NCBI GenBank assembly: GCA_902771595.1
Contig: CACXXH010000033.1
Span: forward strand, 1 to 64,000
Length of the DNA: 64,000 nucleotides
Source: Fibrobacter succinogenes
Lineage (GTDB): Bacteria > Fibrobacterota > Fibrobacteria > Fibrobacterales > Fibrobacteraceae
Direction of reading: 5' to 3'
Positions 1 to 7,889 of the stretch are shown here, in pieces (position 1 is the stretch's first letter; each line of letters begins with the position of its first letter). The translations under genes were made by a program, and so were the position numbers. The notes under the pieces were generated by a model. It was not told the origin of the DNA. It searched no databases and worked only from the letters and a program-made list of their open reading frames with translations.

Positions 1-189
1 GCATTCAACAACAAAGTTTTTATCTCTCCATCTTGAGTAAAGTGAATCATCAACAACCTTGCTCAACGATTGAATTACATCATCCGACATCACTGTTGTG
101 TTTTTTTCAAACGAGGAACACTTTAGATTTCGCTCCGCACATAATGCGCTAGAGATGGCTAGAAGCAAAATAGAAACAAAAATTCTCAT
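1..189 (-). CDS. Secreted protein of unknown function, 3' part cut by window edge
   Basis: The gene starts at ATG 187-189 and reads leftward off the window, so only about 63 N-terminal residues are visible. They begin with a hydrophobic stretch (MRIFVSILLLAISSALCAE), which looks like a signal peptide with cleavage near the CA-E junction. The exported part seen is polar and contains two Cys. It begins 3 nt after the stop of the small secreted protein at 193-459, so the two are probably cotranscribed. I recognise no family. Confidence 0.6.
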   Translation of the reverse strand, partial: MRIFVSILLLAISSALCAERNLKCSSFEKNTTVMSDDVIQSLSKVVDDSLYSRWRDKNFVVEC

Positions 190-192
190 ATG

Positions 193-459
193 TTAACGCC
201 CCTGTTTTTTAAGAGGATTGTTTCTTTGCGCTTTCACTAGAGAATCAAGCAAGAAAACAGTCCTTTCAGAATCCTCGTCATCATCCATGTACTCACCCAT
301 GTCGATGCCACCAGCATATTTTATCTGGAACGGCTTTCCTTTTTTCAATAATGTTTCTTTAAGCGAATTCAGTTTGCCTCTATCTATAGGTTTTGCTGCA
401 AAAGAAGCAATTGCAACAAGCGCTAAAAAAGCACATGCGGTTGTTTTTGCAAAGTTCAT
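193..459 (-). CDS. Small secreted protein (88 aa), unknown function
   Basis: An 88-residue protein with a clear signal peptide (hydrophobic residues 8-21, then FAAKP). The mature part is short, charged and rich in Lys and Asp, with an acidic patch EYMDDDEDSER. No catalytic motif or known domain is visible. It lies directly upstream of, and 3 nt from, another small exported protein at 1-189, suggesting a two-gene unit. Function is unknown. Confidence 0.6.
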   Translation of the reverse strand: MNFAKTTACAFLALVAIASFAAKPIDRGKLNSLKETLLKKGKPFQIKYAGGIDMGEYMDDDEDSERTVFLLDSLVKAQRNNPLKKQGR

Positions 460-505
460 ACTTTCCCCAAAAAAATCAAAGGTGCCATCGGCGCCGGCAG
501 CTGTT

Positions 506-964
506 TTAAATTTCTACGAGAATTCCCGCGTGGAAATAGATGTACCCATGCCCGACATGGTTGAGGAACTGGTACCCGCCCATCACCAGGATGGAAGAAA
601 GGTCACCATTCTTGATATCGATTCCGCCGCCCGCGCGCCAGAACATCTGGTGACGCTTGCCAATCATGTACCCGATATCGCCGGTCGCTACCGGAAGCAC
701 CTGCCGCCCGATGGGGAGGCGCACCCACAGGCTGCCAGAAAGCGGAACGTACCCGACGTTGTCGAGTTCCTGGTAACCGCCGCCGACGCCCACGAAGAGC
801 ATCTGGTCGATCGGGTACCACCAATGTCCATAGAAGCTCATGTTGAACTTCGTGAGTTCGCTCACGTGGTTAGCGATACCGCCCTGCAGGTCCATGGTGA
901 AGGCGTTCGCCGGAACGACGGTGAATGCAATAGAGAACAAGATGGCTGCCAGGAATTTTTTCAT
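506..964 (-). CDS. Small predicted outer-membrane beta-barrel or exported protein (152 aa)
   Basis: An N-terminal signal peptide (residues 1-21, ending in ANA) is followed by a Gly- and aromatic-rich sequence with alternating hydrophobic residues (for example FVGVGGGYQEL and ILVMGGYQFL). This is typical of short antiparallel strands in a small outer-membrane barrel. At 152 residues it would form roughly eight strands. It stands alone, about 80 nt upstream of the glycosyltransferase stop on the same strand. No specific family is recognised. Confidence 0.65.
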   Translation of the reverse strand: MKKFLAAILFSIAFTVVPANAFTMDLQGGIANHVSELTKFNMSFYGHWWYPIDQMLFVGVGGGYQELDNVGYVPLSGSLWVRLPIGRQVLPVATGDIGYMIGKRHQMFWRAGGGIDIKNGDLSSILVMGGYQFLNHVGHGYIYFHAGILVEI

Positions 965-1043
965 ACTGCGGATACTCCAGCTAAAATATAATTCCTAATT
1001 CCCTTCCGTCAAAAGCGACTTCTTCGACAGCCGCCTAAAAGGC

Positions 1044-2195
1044 TCACTCATCAGTTCGGGCTTCGCGCGCCCACCCGCCGCTCTTTTCGCGGCAGAACGA
1101 AAGGAAGAATCCCTTCAGCAGGGCGAGATTCATCGACATGAAGTAATAACCGCTCGGGACAACCTTCATCGCGCAGAGGAGCGTCGTAATCAGCATGAGG
1201 CCAAAGCTCACGCAGTACACCACGCCGCAGGGGAGCAGCAGCGCGTTCAGCACAAACAAGAGAATAAGGATGTGCGGAGAGAACCAGCGCAGAATCTTGT
1301 GCGAGAAGAACAGGTAGGCGAGCAGCGGGCGGAACGGGTTCAGCAGCGGCAGGTAAGACCACAGGTAGTTGAAATTCGCGCGGCCGATGCGCACTTTGCG
1401 GCGGAATTCGCCGATGCTTTCCTTGGAGGTCTGTTCCGTACCGATGGCGCTGGAGACAAACGTGCAGTAGCCGCCCTTCTGCAGAATTTTCGTGGTGATG
1501 AAGAAGTCGTCCATGACGCTCTTCTTCACGGGCAGTTCCGTGTAGAGCTCGCGCCTGATGGCGTAAAGGGCGCCGTTACCGCCGATAAGCCTGTCGAGGA
1601 TTCCCTCGAACTTCTTGATTTCGGATTCCAGGTCCCAATACGAACTTTCGCCCTGACCGAGCACGCTCCCGCTCTTGTCCGAAAGGATAAGGTGCCCGCA
1701 GGCGCAACCGATTTTGCGGTCTTCGAAAGGCGCCACGAGCTTGCGGACCACATTGGGGAAGAACATCGTGTTCGCATCGCAGAACACGAGAATTTCGCCC
1801 TTCGCGATTTTATGCAGGCGATTGAGCATCGCCGCCTTGCCCGCGTTCTTCGGAGCCTTCACGAGCGTAATGCCCCTGTCCGCGTACTTCGCGACAATTT
1901 CCGCGGTACGGTCGGCGGAACCGTCGTCGCCAATCAGCACCTCGAGCTTTTCCTTGGGGTAGTCAATTTCCAGAATGTTCTGGATCTTGCGTTCGATGAC
2001 GCCTTCCTCGTTATACGCCGAAATCAAAAGCGACACGTTCGGCAGTTCAAAGTTCTCGTCGATGTCGCGGTGGCGGCGCTTGAACAGTTCGCTCACGAAC
2101 GGGAGCGTCACGGGGAAAATCCCGTAGCACAGCGCCAGCAGGAACACTAGCGCCCAGAACGCCACCTGCAAATAGAAATAGACATCACCGCTCAT
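1044..2195 (-). CDS. Membrane-bound family 2 glycosyltransferase (383 aa)
   Basis: A processive-type GT2 enzyme that would transfer sugar from a nucleotide donor at the inner membrane. There is one N-terminal membrane segment, then the GT-A core with the donor motif DDGSADRT, the FCDAN acidic pair, a GGNGALYA loop, the DDFFITTK acceptor-base region and a RIGRANFNYLW segment in place of QxxRW. Two or three membrane segments follow. I chose ATG 2193-2195 because it has a GGAG box 11 nt upstream and overlaps the thioredoxin stop as ATGA; a GTG 12 nt earlier is less likely. It closes the clpP-ftsY operon. The acceptor and polysaccharide are unknown. Confidence 0.85.
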   Translation of the reverse strand: MSGDVYFYLQVAFWALVFLLALCYGIFPVTLPFVSELFKRRHRDIDENFELPNVSLLISAYNEEGVIERKIQNILEIDYPKEKLEVLIGDDGSADRTAEIVAKYADRGITLVKAPKNAGKAAMLNRLHKIAKGEILVFCDANTMFFPNVVRKLVAPFEDRKIGCACGHLILSDKSGSVLGQGESSYWDLESEIKKFEGILDRLIGGNGALYAIRRELYTELPVKKSVMDDFFITTKILQKGGYCTFVSSAIGTEQTSKESIGEFRRKVRIGRANFNYLWSYLPLLNPFRPLLAYLFFSHKILRWFSPHILILLFVLNALLLPCGVVYCVSFGLMLITTLLCAMKVVPSGYYFMSMNLALLKGFFLSFCREKSGGWAREARTDE

Positions 2196-2680
2196 CTTTT
2201 TATCCACTCCTCTTCTTTAATCAAGAACTGCAAAAGAAGAGACTTCATATCTTGCGGACTCATGGAATCCGATACCGTCAATATAGTAAGACCTTTCGGC
2301 GCCACGAGAACGAAGGCCGGCAACACGCTCAATTCCCAGACATCGAAGTAGCAACGCTTGACCGTCTTCTTCTGACCGTCGCACACGATGGAATCCTGCG
2401 ATTCGGCATCGAGCTTGACCGCGTAAAACCTGTTGTTCAAAAGCGAAGCGATCGACGGGTCGGAATAAACCGTCGCGTCCATCGCGCGGCACGGGATGCA
2501 CCAGTCCGCGTACATGTCCACGAATATGAGCTTCGGTTCCTTCTTCGCCTTCTCGAGCGCCGCGGTATAGTCCATCCACTTGACAAGCGGCTGGCTCTTC
2601 GGAGCGGCAAAGGAGGCGCACGCCATAAGGAGTAGCGCCGCGGCCATGATCCTTGCGCATTTCACGACGTTGCGGCTCAT
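2192..2680 (-). CDS. Periplasmic thioredoxin-fold protein
   Basis: A 162-residue exported thioredoxin-like protein. A signal sequence (residues 8-25) is followed by FVDMYADWCIPCRAMD, where CIPC is the redox-active pair in the usual position after the first strand and the following Asp-Ala-Thr region resembles DsbD C-terminal or thioredoxin_7 domains. The conserved cis-Pro is in LSVLPAFVLV. The start ATG 2678-2680 overlaps the upstream lipoprotein stop (ATGA), and its own stop overlaps the glycosyltransferase start in the same way, so the three are translationally coupled. The role is probably thiol-disulfide handling in the periplasm; the client is unknown. Confidence 0.85.
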   Translation of the reverse strand: MSRNVVKCARIMAAALLLMACASFAAPKSQPLVKWMDYTAALEKAKKEPKLIFVDMYADWCIPCRAMDATVYSDPSIASLLNNRFYAVKLDAESQDSIVCDGQKKTVKRCYFDVWELSVLPAFVLVAPKGLTILTVSDSMSPQDMKSLLLQFLIKEEEWIKR

Positions 2681-3048
2681 TTCTTGTCCTCTTTCTTTTT
2701 CGGGTCCTTCGTCGCCTTCGGAATCCCGAGCAGCGAGTCGATGCGGTCGACAACCGCCTGCTGGAAGGGCACCCACATGGTCTCGTCATCCAGCACCTTG
2801 TCGCAGGCCGCAGCAAACGATTCGCGGGTATAACCGTATTTTTCGAGAACGGTCTTGCGCGCAAGCCGAGCCGCCGGGGATTCGCCCCCGTACGTCTGTT
2901 CCACCATGCGCACCTCGACATAGGCGCTCACGAGCCGTTCATCGGGCGTAGGCGCATCGTTCCCGCACCCCACAAGCACCGCCGGAGCAGTCGCGACAGC
3001 AACCGCGAATGCGGCGAACAAGGCGAATGAGGAAAGCCGGCGCATCAT
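2677..3048 (-). CDS. DUF4296-like lipoprotein (123 aa)
   Basis: Residues 1-28 form a lipoprotein signal with lipobox LVGC. The mature part (LVSAYVEVRMVEQ, YGYTRESFAAACDKVLDD) matches my memory of the DUF4296 family: a small helical lipoprotein in which an oligopeptide of the type 'Y-R-EV-ML-E-Y' precedes a helix ending near VVDRIDSLL. The C-terminus is a Lys/Asp-rich tail. It is 17 nt downstream of ftsY and overlaps the thioredoxin start by ATGA. Function is unknown; family assignment is moderate. Confidence 0.7.
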   Translation of the reverse strand: MMRRLSSFALFAAFAVAVATAPAVLVGCGNDAPTPDERLVSAYVEVRMVEQTYGGESPAARLARKTVLEKYGYTRESFAAACDKVLDDETMWVPFQQAVVDRIDSLLGIPKATKDPKKKEDKK

Positions 3049-3065
3049 CGTGAAGGTTCCCCGCG

Positions 3066-3986
3066 CTAAGGCTGCTCTTCCAGCGCGTTCTCGAAAAGGC
3101 CTTCCACGTATTCGGCCTTGCTGAACGGGACGAGCTGGTCGATGCGCTCGCCCATGCCAATCCAGCGGATGGGAATCTGCAGAGAACTCGCAATGCTGAG
3201 AACCGCACCTCCACGCGCGGTCCCGTCGAGCTTGGTGACCACGAGGCCCGTCAGCGGGAAGCTCTGGTTGAAAATCTTCGTCTGGTTGATGGTGTTCTGT
3301 CCGGTGTTGCCGTCAATCACGAGCCACATGTCGTGCGGGAAGTCCGGGTTCACCTTCTTCACCACGCGCACAATCTTCTTGAGCTCTTCCATCAGGTAAT
3401 CTTTGTTGTGCAGGCGGCCCGCGGTGTCAATCAGCACCACGTCGCACCCGCGGGCAACGGCGGCCTGGCAGGCGTCGAACGCCACTGCCGCAGGGTCGGA
3501 GCCTTCCTGATGCTTCACGAACTCGGCACCGCTACGCTCGGCCCATGTCTCGAGCTGTTCGATGGCCGCGGCACGGAAGGTATCGCAGGCGGCGATCATC
3601 ACCTTCTTGCCTTCGCCAATCCAGCGGGCGGCGAGCTTGCCGATGGTGGTCGTCTTGCCGGCGCCGTTCACGCCGATGACAAGCACCACGTGCGGCTTGC
3701 CCTTGAGTTCGAACGGCGGCGGGTCCTTCAAAAGGCGTTCCGCCTCGTTCCGCATGATGTCGAGCACCTGCTCGGTAGTAAGCGACTTGCCCAGCGCCTG
3801 TTCACGCAGAGCATCCGTCAAGAGGAACGCGGCTTCCACGCCCACGTCCGCCTTTATCAGGTGTTCCTCGAGTTCCTCGAGCGTATCGTCGGTAATCTTG
3901 CCAGCACCGACAATGCCCTTGAGTTCGCCCATGAGGGCGTCGCGGGTCTTGGCAAGCCCGCTCTTGATAGCGGAAAAAAATCCCAT
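3066..3986 (-). CDS. ftsY: Signal recognition particle receptor FtsY
   Basis: FtsY is the membrane-associated SRP GTPase that docks ribosome-nascent-chain complexes to SecYEG. The helical N domain (residues 1-85) is followed by the G domain, with P-loop GVNGAGKTTTIGKLA, the insertion-box motif DTFRAAAIEQL, G3 DTAGRLHNK, G4 TKLDGTARGG and the C-terminal GERIDQLVPF region. At 306 residues it lacks the long acidic A domain of E. coli FtsY, as in many bacteria, and keeps a short amphipathic N-terminus (MGFFSAIKSGLAKT) that could bind membrane. It sits 15 nt downstream of clpP. Confidence 0.97.
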   Translation of the reverse strand: MGFFSAIKSGLAKTRDALMGELKGIVGAGKITDDTLEELEEHLIKADVGVEAAFLLTDALREQALGKSLTTEQVLDIMRNEAERLLKDPPPFELKGKPHVVLVIGVNGAGKTTTIGKLAARWIGEGKKVMIAACDTFRAAAIEQLETWAERSGAEFVKHQEGSDPAAVAFDACQAAVARGCDVVLIDTAGRLHNKDYLMEELKKIVRVVKKVNPDFPHDMWLVIDGNTGQNTINQTKIFNQSFPLTGLVVTKLDGTARGGAVLSIASSLQIPIRWIGMGERIDQLVPFSKAEYVEGLFENALEEQP

Positions 3987-4001
3987 TACAAAACTTCCGT
4001 A

Positions 4002-4583
4002 TTAAACGAGGCTCTCGACCTTGTCCACAAGGCCGTACTTCTTGGCCTCTTCGGCGCTCATGAAGTTGTCGCGTTCGGTGTCGCGGTCGATTTCCTCGAT
4101 GGTGTGTCCCGAGGTCTCGGCCAAAATCTTGCCCGTGATGCCGCGGATGCGCAGCATTTCTTCGGCCTGAATCTGGATGTCGCTCGCAGGCGCCACAATC
4201 TCGCCGTGGATGAGCGGCTGGTGAATCATGATGCGGGCGTTCGGCCATGCGACGCGCTTGCCCTTCGCACCGGCGGTGAGCAGCACGGCGCCCATCGAGG
4301 CAGCCTGGCCGCAGCAAACCGTAACCACGTCGCTCTGGATGGCATTCATGCAGTCGTAGATGGCAAGGCCGCTCGAAATCACGCCGCCCGGGCTGTTGAT
4401 GAAGAACACGATGTCGTCGTGGTTCAGCGAATCGAGGTACAGGAGCTGCTTCACGATGCGTTCGGCGCTCTCGTCATCGACACCGCCCCACAAAAAAATG
4501 CGGCGCTTGGACGCGAGGAACTCCTCGGCCTTCTTCATCATATCGGGAACCTGGTTTTCTTTCTTCTCGTTACAATCTGCCAT
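4002..4583 (-). CDS. clpP: ATP-dependent Clp protease proteolytic subunit
   Basis: The ClpP serine peptidase forms the tetradecameric chamber that degrades proteins delivered by ClpX or ClpA. The nucleophile Ser96 lies in GQAASMGAV, His121 in RIMIHQPL, and the catalytic Asp in the DRDTERD stretch; FINSPGG is the oxyanion and handle region. ATG 4581-4583 (MADCNEKKEN) is chosen because AAGGA lies 6 nt upstream; an in-frame ATG 27 nt earlier lacks this. It is the first gene of the ftsY cluster, and no clpX is next to it, unlike in many bacteria. Confidence 0.96.
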   Translation of the reverse strand: MADCNEKKENQVPDMMKKAEEFLASKRRIFLWGGVDDESAERIVKQLLYLDSLNHDDIVFFINSPGGVISSGLAIYDCMNAIQSDVVTVCCGQAASMGAVLLTAGAKGKRVAWPNARIMIHQPLIHGEIVAPASDIQIQAEEMLRIRGITGKILAETSGHTIEEIDRDTERDNFMSAEEAKKYGLVDKVESLV

Positions 4584-4740
4584 AAAGCATCCTTTATTTT
4601 TTATGCCCAAAATTTAGAAATCTTGAAAGAACCGCACAGCCGCCGCCATGCGAAACACCGCCCTTTCTACGCATTATTATCGCTTTTTCCCCGCAGGGAG
4701 CAACATAACCGGCCCGCACAAAAATGCTATCTTTTGCAGC

Positions 4741-5505
4741 ATGGTCAAATCCGAAAAAAAATACCTGGTAGGCCTTGTCTGCCCAGAAGCGCTCTCCGCG
4801 ATCGAAGCGGACCCGATGCACCCCGTATTCCTGGACATCGAGGCATGCAACGCGCTCGAAATCCGGTACGACTTTTTTGACGAAAAGGTTTGGCCCGAAC
4901 TTTCGGCTCGCGTACGCAAAGTCGCGCCGCACGCCATGCAGATAGGCACCGTCAGGCTCGTGCGCGACGGCGGCAAGTTCCCCGACAAGGACGCGTACTC
5001 GCGCATCCCGCTCTGGTCGAAGATTCTCGGCGAAAGCGAAGTGCCCGAATGGCTCGACCTGGAACAGGACTGCCTGTACGACTTCAAGAACCTGAAGAGC
5101 ATCGCCGACCTGCGCAAGACAAGGATTCTCGTTTCGCAGCACAACTTCTTGCGCATCCCGAACCAGCAGGAATTGGAAGACTTCGCCCGCGATTGCCTGC
5201 GCGTCAAAGCCGACGGTCTCAAGATCGCCGCCATGAGCAACAGCGAGAACGACTGCGAACGCCTGTACAAATTCACCCGCATCCATGCGCACGAATTCGA
5301 ACTTTTCGCCGCCTTCGGGATGGGCGAAACCGGAAAGGCAAGCCGCATCTGGTCGCTCAAAGAAGGCGCGAACCTCACGTACGCCTCCATCGGGCATGCG
5401 CAGGCCCCCGGCCAGATAGACGTCGCCTCCTCAGAAAAGGCCCTAAAGAACCTCGAAAACCTGAATTCTCCCTTCGAAACGCTCGGTTTTATCCAAAAGT
5501 TCTAG
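4741..5505 (+). CDS. aroD: Type I 3-dehydroquinate dehydratase
   Basis: The enzyme dehydrates 3-dehydroquinate to 3-dehydroshikimate in the shikimate pathway through a Schiff base. Visible landmarks are EIRYD (substrate-binding Glu and Arg, near residues 40-44), His134 in SQHNF and Lys161 in DGLKIAAM; their 27-residue spacing equals His143-Lys170 of E. coli AroD. ETGKASR and the C-terminal HAQAPGQI correspond to the lid region. Start ATG 4741 gives 254 residues, the family length; the frame is open 31 codons further upstream. No strong ribosome site is seen. It is divergent from clpP. Confidence 0.93.
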   Translation: MVKSEKKYLVGLVCPEALSAIEADPMHPVFLDIEACNALEIRYDFFDEKVWPELSARVRKVAPHAMQIGTVRLVRDGGKFPDKDAYSRIPLWSKILGESEVPEWLDLEQDCLYDFKNLKSIADLRKTRILVSQHNFLRIPNQQELEDFARDCLRVKADGLKIAAMSNSENDCERLYKFTRIHAHEFELFAAFGMGETGKASRIWSLKEGANLTYASIGHAQAPGQIDVASSEKALKNLENLNSPFETLGFIQKF

Positions 5506-5624
5506 TTTTTTCGCAAATTTCATACATTTTTCGGCCAAAATCTTATTTAAACGCTACAACGCCCCAAAAAAAGCGTTTATTTTTCTAAAATATTACATGG
5601 AATAGAAAACAAGGAATAAGGAAC

Positions 5625-6089
5625 ATGCGTCTTTCTGAAAGATTCGTCGACAACTGTATCTTGATCAATTCCGCAAGCGACACCAAGGAAGCCATCCTGA
5701 ACGAGCTTGTGGACACCTTGTGCAATGCCTACAAGCTCGAGCACAGGGACGAGATATTCGAGGCCGTCTGGAACCGCGAACAGAGCCGTTCCACAGGTAT
5801 CGGATGCGGACTTGCAGTTCCCCATGCGAAGATCGACTACGTCGACCGTATGTGCATGGTCGCCGCCACGGTCGAGAAGGGACTCGATTTCCAGTCCTTC
5901 GACGGGGAACCGGTCTACCTGCTCATCCTTATCGTGAGCCCGGGCAACACCGTGGGCCCGCACCTCAAGGCGCTCTCTTCCGTGAGCCGCCTCCTGGCCG
6001 ACGGAAACGTCCGCAAGGACCTCATCGCCTCGAAGACCCCCACGGAATTCCTGACCATCCTCCGCGCAGCCGAGGACAAGTACCTGTAG
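5625..6089 (+). CDS. PTS IIA domain protein, PtsN/fructose type
   Basis: A stand-alone EIIA domain of 154 residues. The phospho-acceptor is His67 in GIGCGLAVPHAKID, the signature of the mannitol/fructose/Ntr IIA fold, with the supporting GxLxxR-like region at EAVWNREQSRSTG. No transporter IIB or IIC genes are nearby, so a regulatory (PtsN-like) role in phosphorelay control fits better than sugar uptake; this is inference. GGAA lies about 7 nt before the ATG. A GC-rich terminator follows at 6150-6178. Confidence 0.88.
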   Translation: MRLSERFVDNCILINSASDTKEAILNELVDTLCNAYKLEHRDEIFEAVWNREQSRSTGIGCGLAVPHAKIDYVDRMCMVAATVEKGLDFQSFDGEPVYLLILIVSPGNTVGPHLKALSSVSRLLADGNVRKDLIASKTPTEFLTILRAAEDKYL

Positions 6090-6149
6090 TCAGACGAAAG
6101 AACGGCTCTTCGAGCCTACAGACGAAAGACGATAGATTTTTCATCACCC

Positions 6150-6178
6150 TCCCGGACTCCGTTCCGGGATTGTTTTTT
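6150..6178 (+). terminator. Rho-independent terminator after the PtsN-like gene
   Basis: A 7-bp stem, TCCCGGA/TCCGGGA, with a 6-nt loop is followed closely by TTGTTTTTT. It lies 60 nt after the stop at 6089 and within a patch of repeated GACGAAAG-type words. Confidence 0.85.
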
Positions 6179-6236
6179 AAAAACACCCTCTTTCGTCTTT
6201 CGTCTACCAGCGCAGCGGGCTTTCGTCTAAAAACCC

Positions 6237-6265
6237 TTGACACCCGAAACAAACTTTTATATATT
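6237..6265 (+). promoter_or_regulatory. Sigma70-type promoter of the tRNA-Val gene
   Basis: TTGACA at 6237-6242 and TATATT at 6260-6265 are separated by 17 nt, a near-consensus housekeeping promoter. Transcription would start about 6 nt before the mature tRNA 5' end. Confidence 0.8.
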
Positions 6266-6277
6266 TGCGCCTACCTC

Positions 6278-6352
6278 GGACGGTTAGCTCAGTTGGTTTA
6301 GAGCGCTGCTTTCACACGGCAGAGGTCACTGGTTCAAATCCAGTACCGTCCA
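6278..6352 (+). tRNA. tRNA-Val, anticodon CAC
   Basis: A 75-nt cloverleaf. The acceptor stem GGACGGT/ACCGTCC pairs perfectly; the D stem is GCTC/GAGC; the anticodon stem is CTGCT/GGCAG with loop TTCACAC, giving CAC, which reads GUG (Val); the T arm is ACTGG/CCAGT with loop TTCAAAT. The discriminator base is A. The 3' CCA is not encoded (CTCG follows), so it must be added after transcription; a candidate nucleotidyltransferase is at 58615-59895. Confidence 0.96.
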
Positions 6353-6356
6353 CTCG

Positions 6357-6390
6357 AAAAAGGTCCGCATTGTCGGGCCTTTTTCGTTTT
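6357..6390 (+). terminator. Terminator of tRNA-Val
   Basis: AAAAAGGTCCG/CGGGCCTTTTT hairpin with a 6-nt loop and a downstream T-rich stretch, starting 5 nt after the tRNA. Confidence 0.85.
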
Positions 6391-6445
6391 TTATTATCTT
6401 ATCATCCCGGGGCAACGGATTTGCGTCCCCGCGCATCTAAATAGC

Positions 6446-7738
6446 ATGAACAACACGAAGGCAATCATTCTCGGGATTATCGCGACGGCGGCAGTGGTAC
6501 ACGCAGACACGTGGACTCTCGACGCATGCCTCAAGCAGGCAAAGGAAAAGAGCCTCTCGCTCGAATCCGCGAAACTCCGCGAGCAGCAGTCCGAAATTAA
6601 CGTCAAACAGGCAGAAGTCGGCCGTTACCCGACCCTCTCCGCCAGCATACAGAACACCCTTTTCGACCATCCCTTTGTCGACGACGAAGACCATTACCGC
6701 CTGAGCGTGGGCATTTCGGGCTCGTACACGCTATGGGACGGCGGTTCCCGCAGCCTGAACGTGGAAGCAAGCCGCCTCAACCGCGAGGCGACAAAGTTCG
6801 AGACGAAGCAGACGGAACGCAACATCCAGGAAAGCGTGCTGAACGCCTACATGAACCTGCTCGCAGCAAGCGAGAACCTGCGCACGGCGCACGCGTCCGT
6901 CGAACTTTCTACCGCAGAATTCGAACATTTCGGCAAGCTTTTCGAAGCGGGCTCCATCACCAAGAAGGACCTCACGCAGAGCCAGTCCAACGTGCTGCAG
7001 AAGCAGGTCGCCGAACTCTCGGCGCAGCTCTCCGTCAGCACGGCGAAGACGACGCTCCGCCAGCTCCTGGAACTGCCCGACGGCGAAGAGTTCGAGGTCG
7101 CGGCTCCGGAACTGGCCATCGAAAGTCCCGATTCCATCGAGGCGCTGCCGTCGCTCGCCGAACTGAAGGGTACCATCAAGGAAGCGCACCCGGGCCTCAA
7201 GTCCGACAGCATCGCCATCCGCGCCGCCAAGAAGAGTACCGAAGTCGCGGGCAAGGGCAGCTCCATCTCGGTGACCCTCGGGGCAAATTCCAGCACCGGA
7301 CTGCAGGCCTGGGAATCCGGCGCCTACGGCGACCAGCTCAAGAAAGGCTGGCAGAACTCCATCTCGCTGGGCATAAACATCCCCATCATCGACGGCGGGG
7401 CAACCACGAACAAGGTCCTGCTCGCCCAAGTCAACGAGACACAGTCCCGGCTCTCCCTGCAAGAGACAGCCAAAAGCCTCGAGAACAGCGTCGAGAAGCT
7501 CTACGTCAACGCGGTGAGCGCCGACCTCCAGTGGAAGGCCGCCATGCTCCAGGTTCAGGCCGAAACCGAAGCGCTCCAGGTCGCCGAAGAACAGCGCAAC
7601 GCGGGCGCCCTCACCTACACCGACTACCTCACCCAGAAGAACAACCTCGAGAAGGCGCAGGTGACGCTCACGAACGCGAAATACACGAGCCTGCTCGCCC
7701 GTAAGTTGCTCGACCTCTACCAGGGCAAATTGGACTAG
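6446..7738 (+). CDS. TolC-family outer-membrane efflux protein
   Basis: A 430-residue outer-membrane factor forming a trimeric channel-tunnel for type I secretion or RND/ABC efflux. A signal peptide (residues 1-20) is followed by two repeated halves. Each has a conserved start (WTLDACLKQAKEKSLSLES) and long heptad-like helices, with short beta segments such as GISGSYTLWDGGSRS and GINIPIIDGG, the WDGG/IDGG turns typical of the family. No membrane-fusion or inner-membrane pump gene is adjacent, so its partner is encoded elsewhere. A hairpin terminator follows at 7779. Confidence 0.93.
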   Translation: MNNTKAIILGIIATAAVVHADTWTLDACLKQAKEKSLSLESAKLREQQSEINVKQAEVGRYPTLSASIQNTLFDHPFVDDEDHYRLSVGISGSYTLWDGGSRSLNVEASRLNREATKFETKQTERNIQESVLNAYMNLLAASENLRTAHASVELSTAEFEHFGKLFEAGSITKKDLTQSQSNVLQKQVAELSAQLSVSTAKTTLRQLLELPDGEEFEVAAPELAIESPDSIEALPSLAELKGTIKEAHPGLKSDSIAIRAAKKSTEVAGKGSSISVTLGANSSTGLQAWESGAYGDQLKKGWQNSISLGINIPIIDGGATTNKVLLAQVNETQSRLSLQETAKSLENSVEKLYVNAVSADLQWKAAMLQVQAETEALQVAEEQRNAGALTYTDYLTQKNNLEKAQVTLTNAKYTSLLARKLLDLYQGKLD

Positions 7739-7778
7739 AAACGCACTAACGGTTCATTTGTAAATTAAACGTTTACAT

Positions 7779-7809
7779 CGCATGGATAAATTGTCCATGC
7801 GATTTTCGT
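7779..7809 (+). terminator. Terminator after the TolC-like gene
   Basis: An 8-bp perfect stem, CGCATGGA/TCCATGCG, with a 7-nt loop is followed by ATTTTCGTT. The T run is short, so strength is uncertain. Confidence 0.7.
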
Positions 7810-7889
7810 TCAAAAACGCCGTTTTTTTGTTATTTTTGATTATTTTCACAGGGTGTTATGGGTTTTAGCACAATAAAGGAGAGTCGAAG

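Noticed and set aside
3333-4880. 515-codon plus-strand frame across ftsY and clpP
   Set aside because: Shadow of two well-conserved minus-strand genes; no ribosome site or motif.
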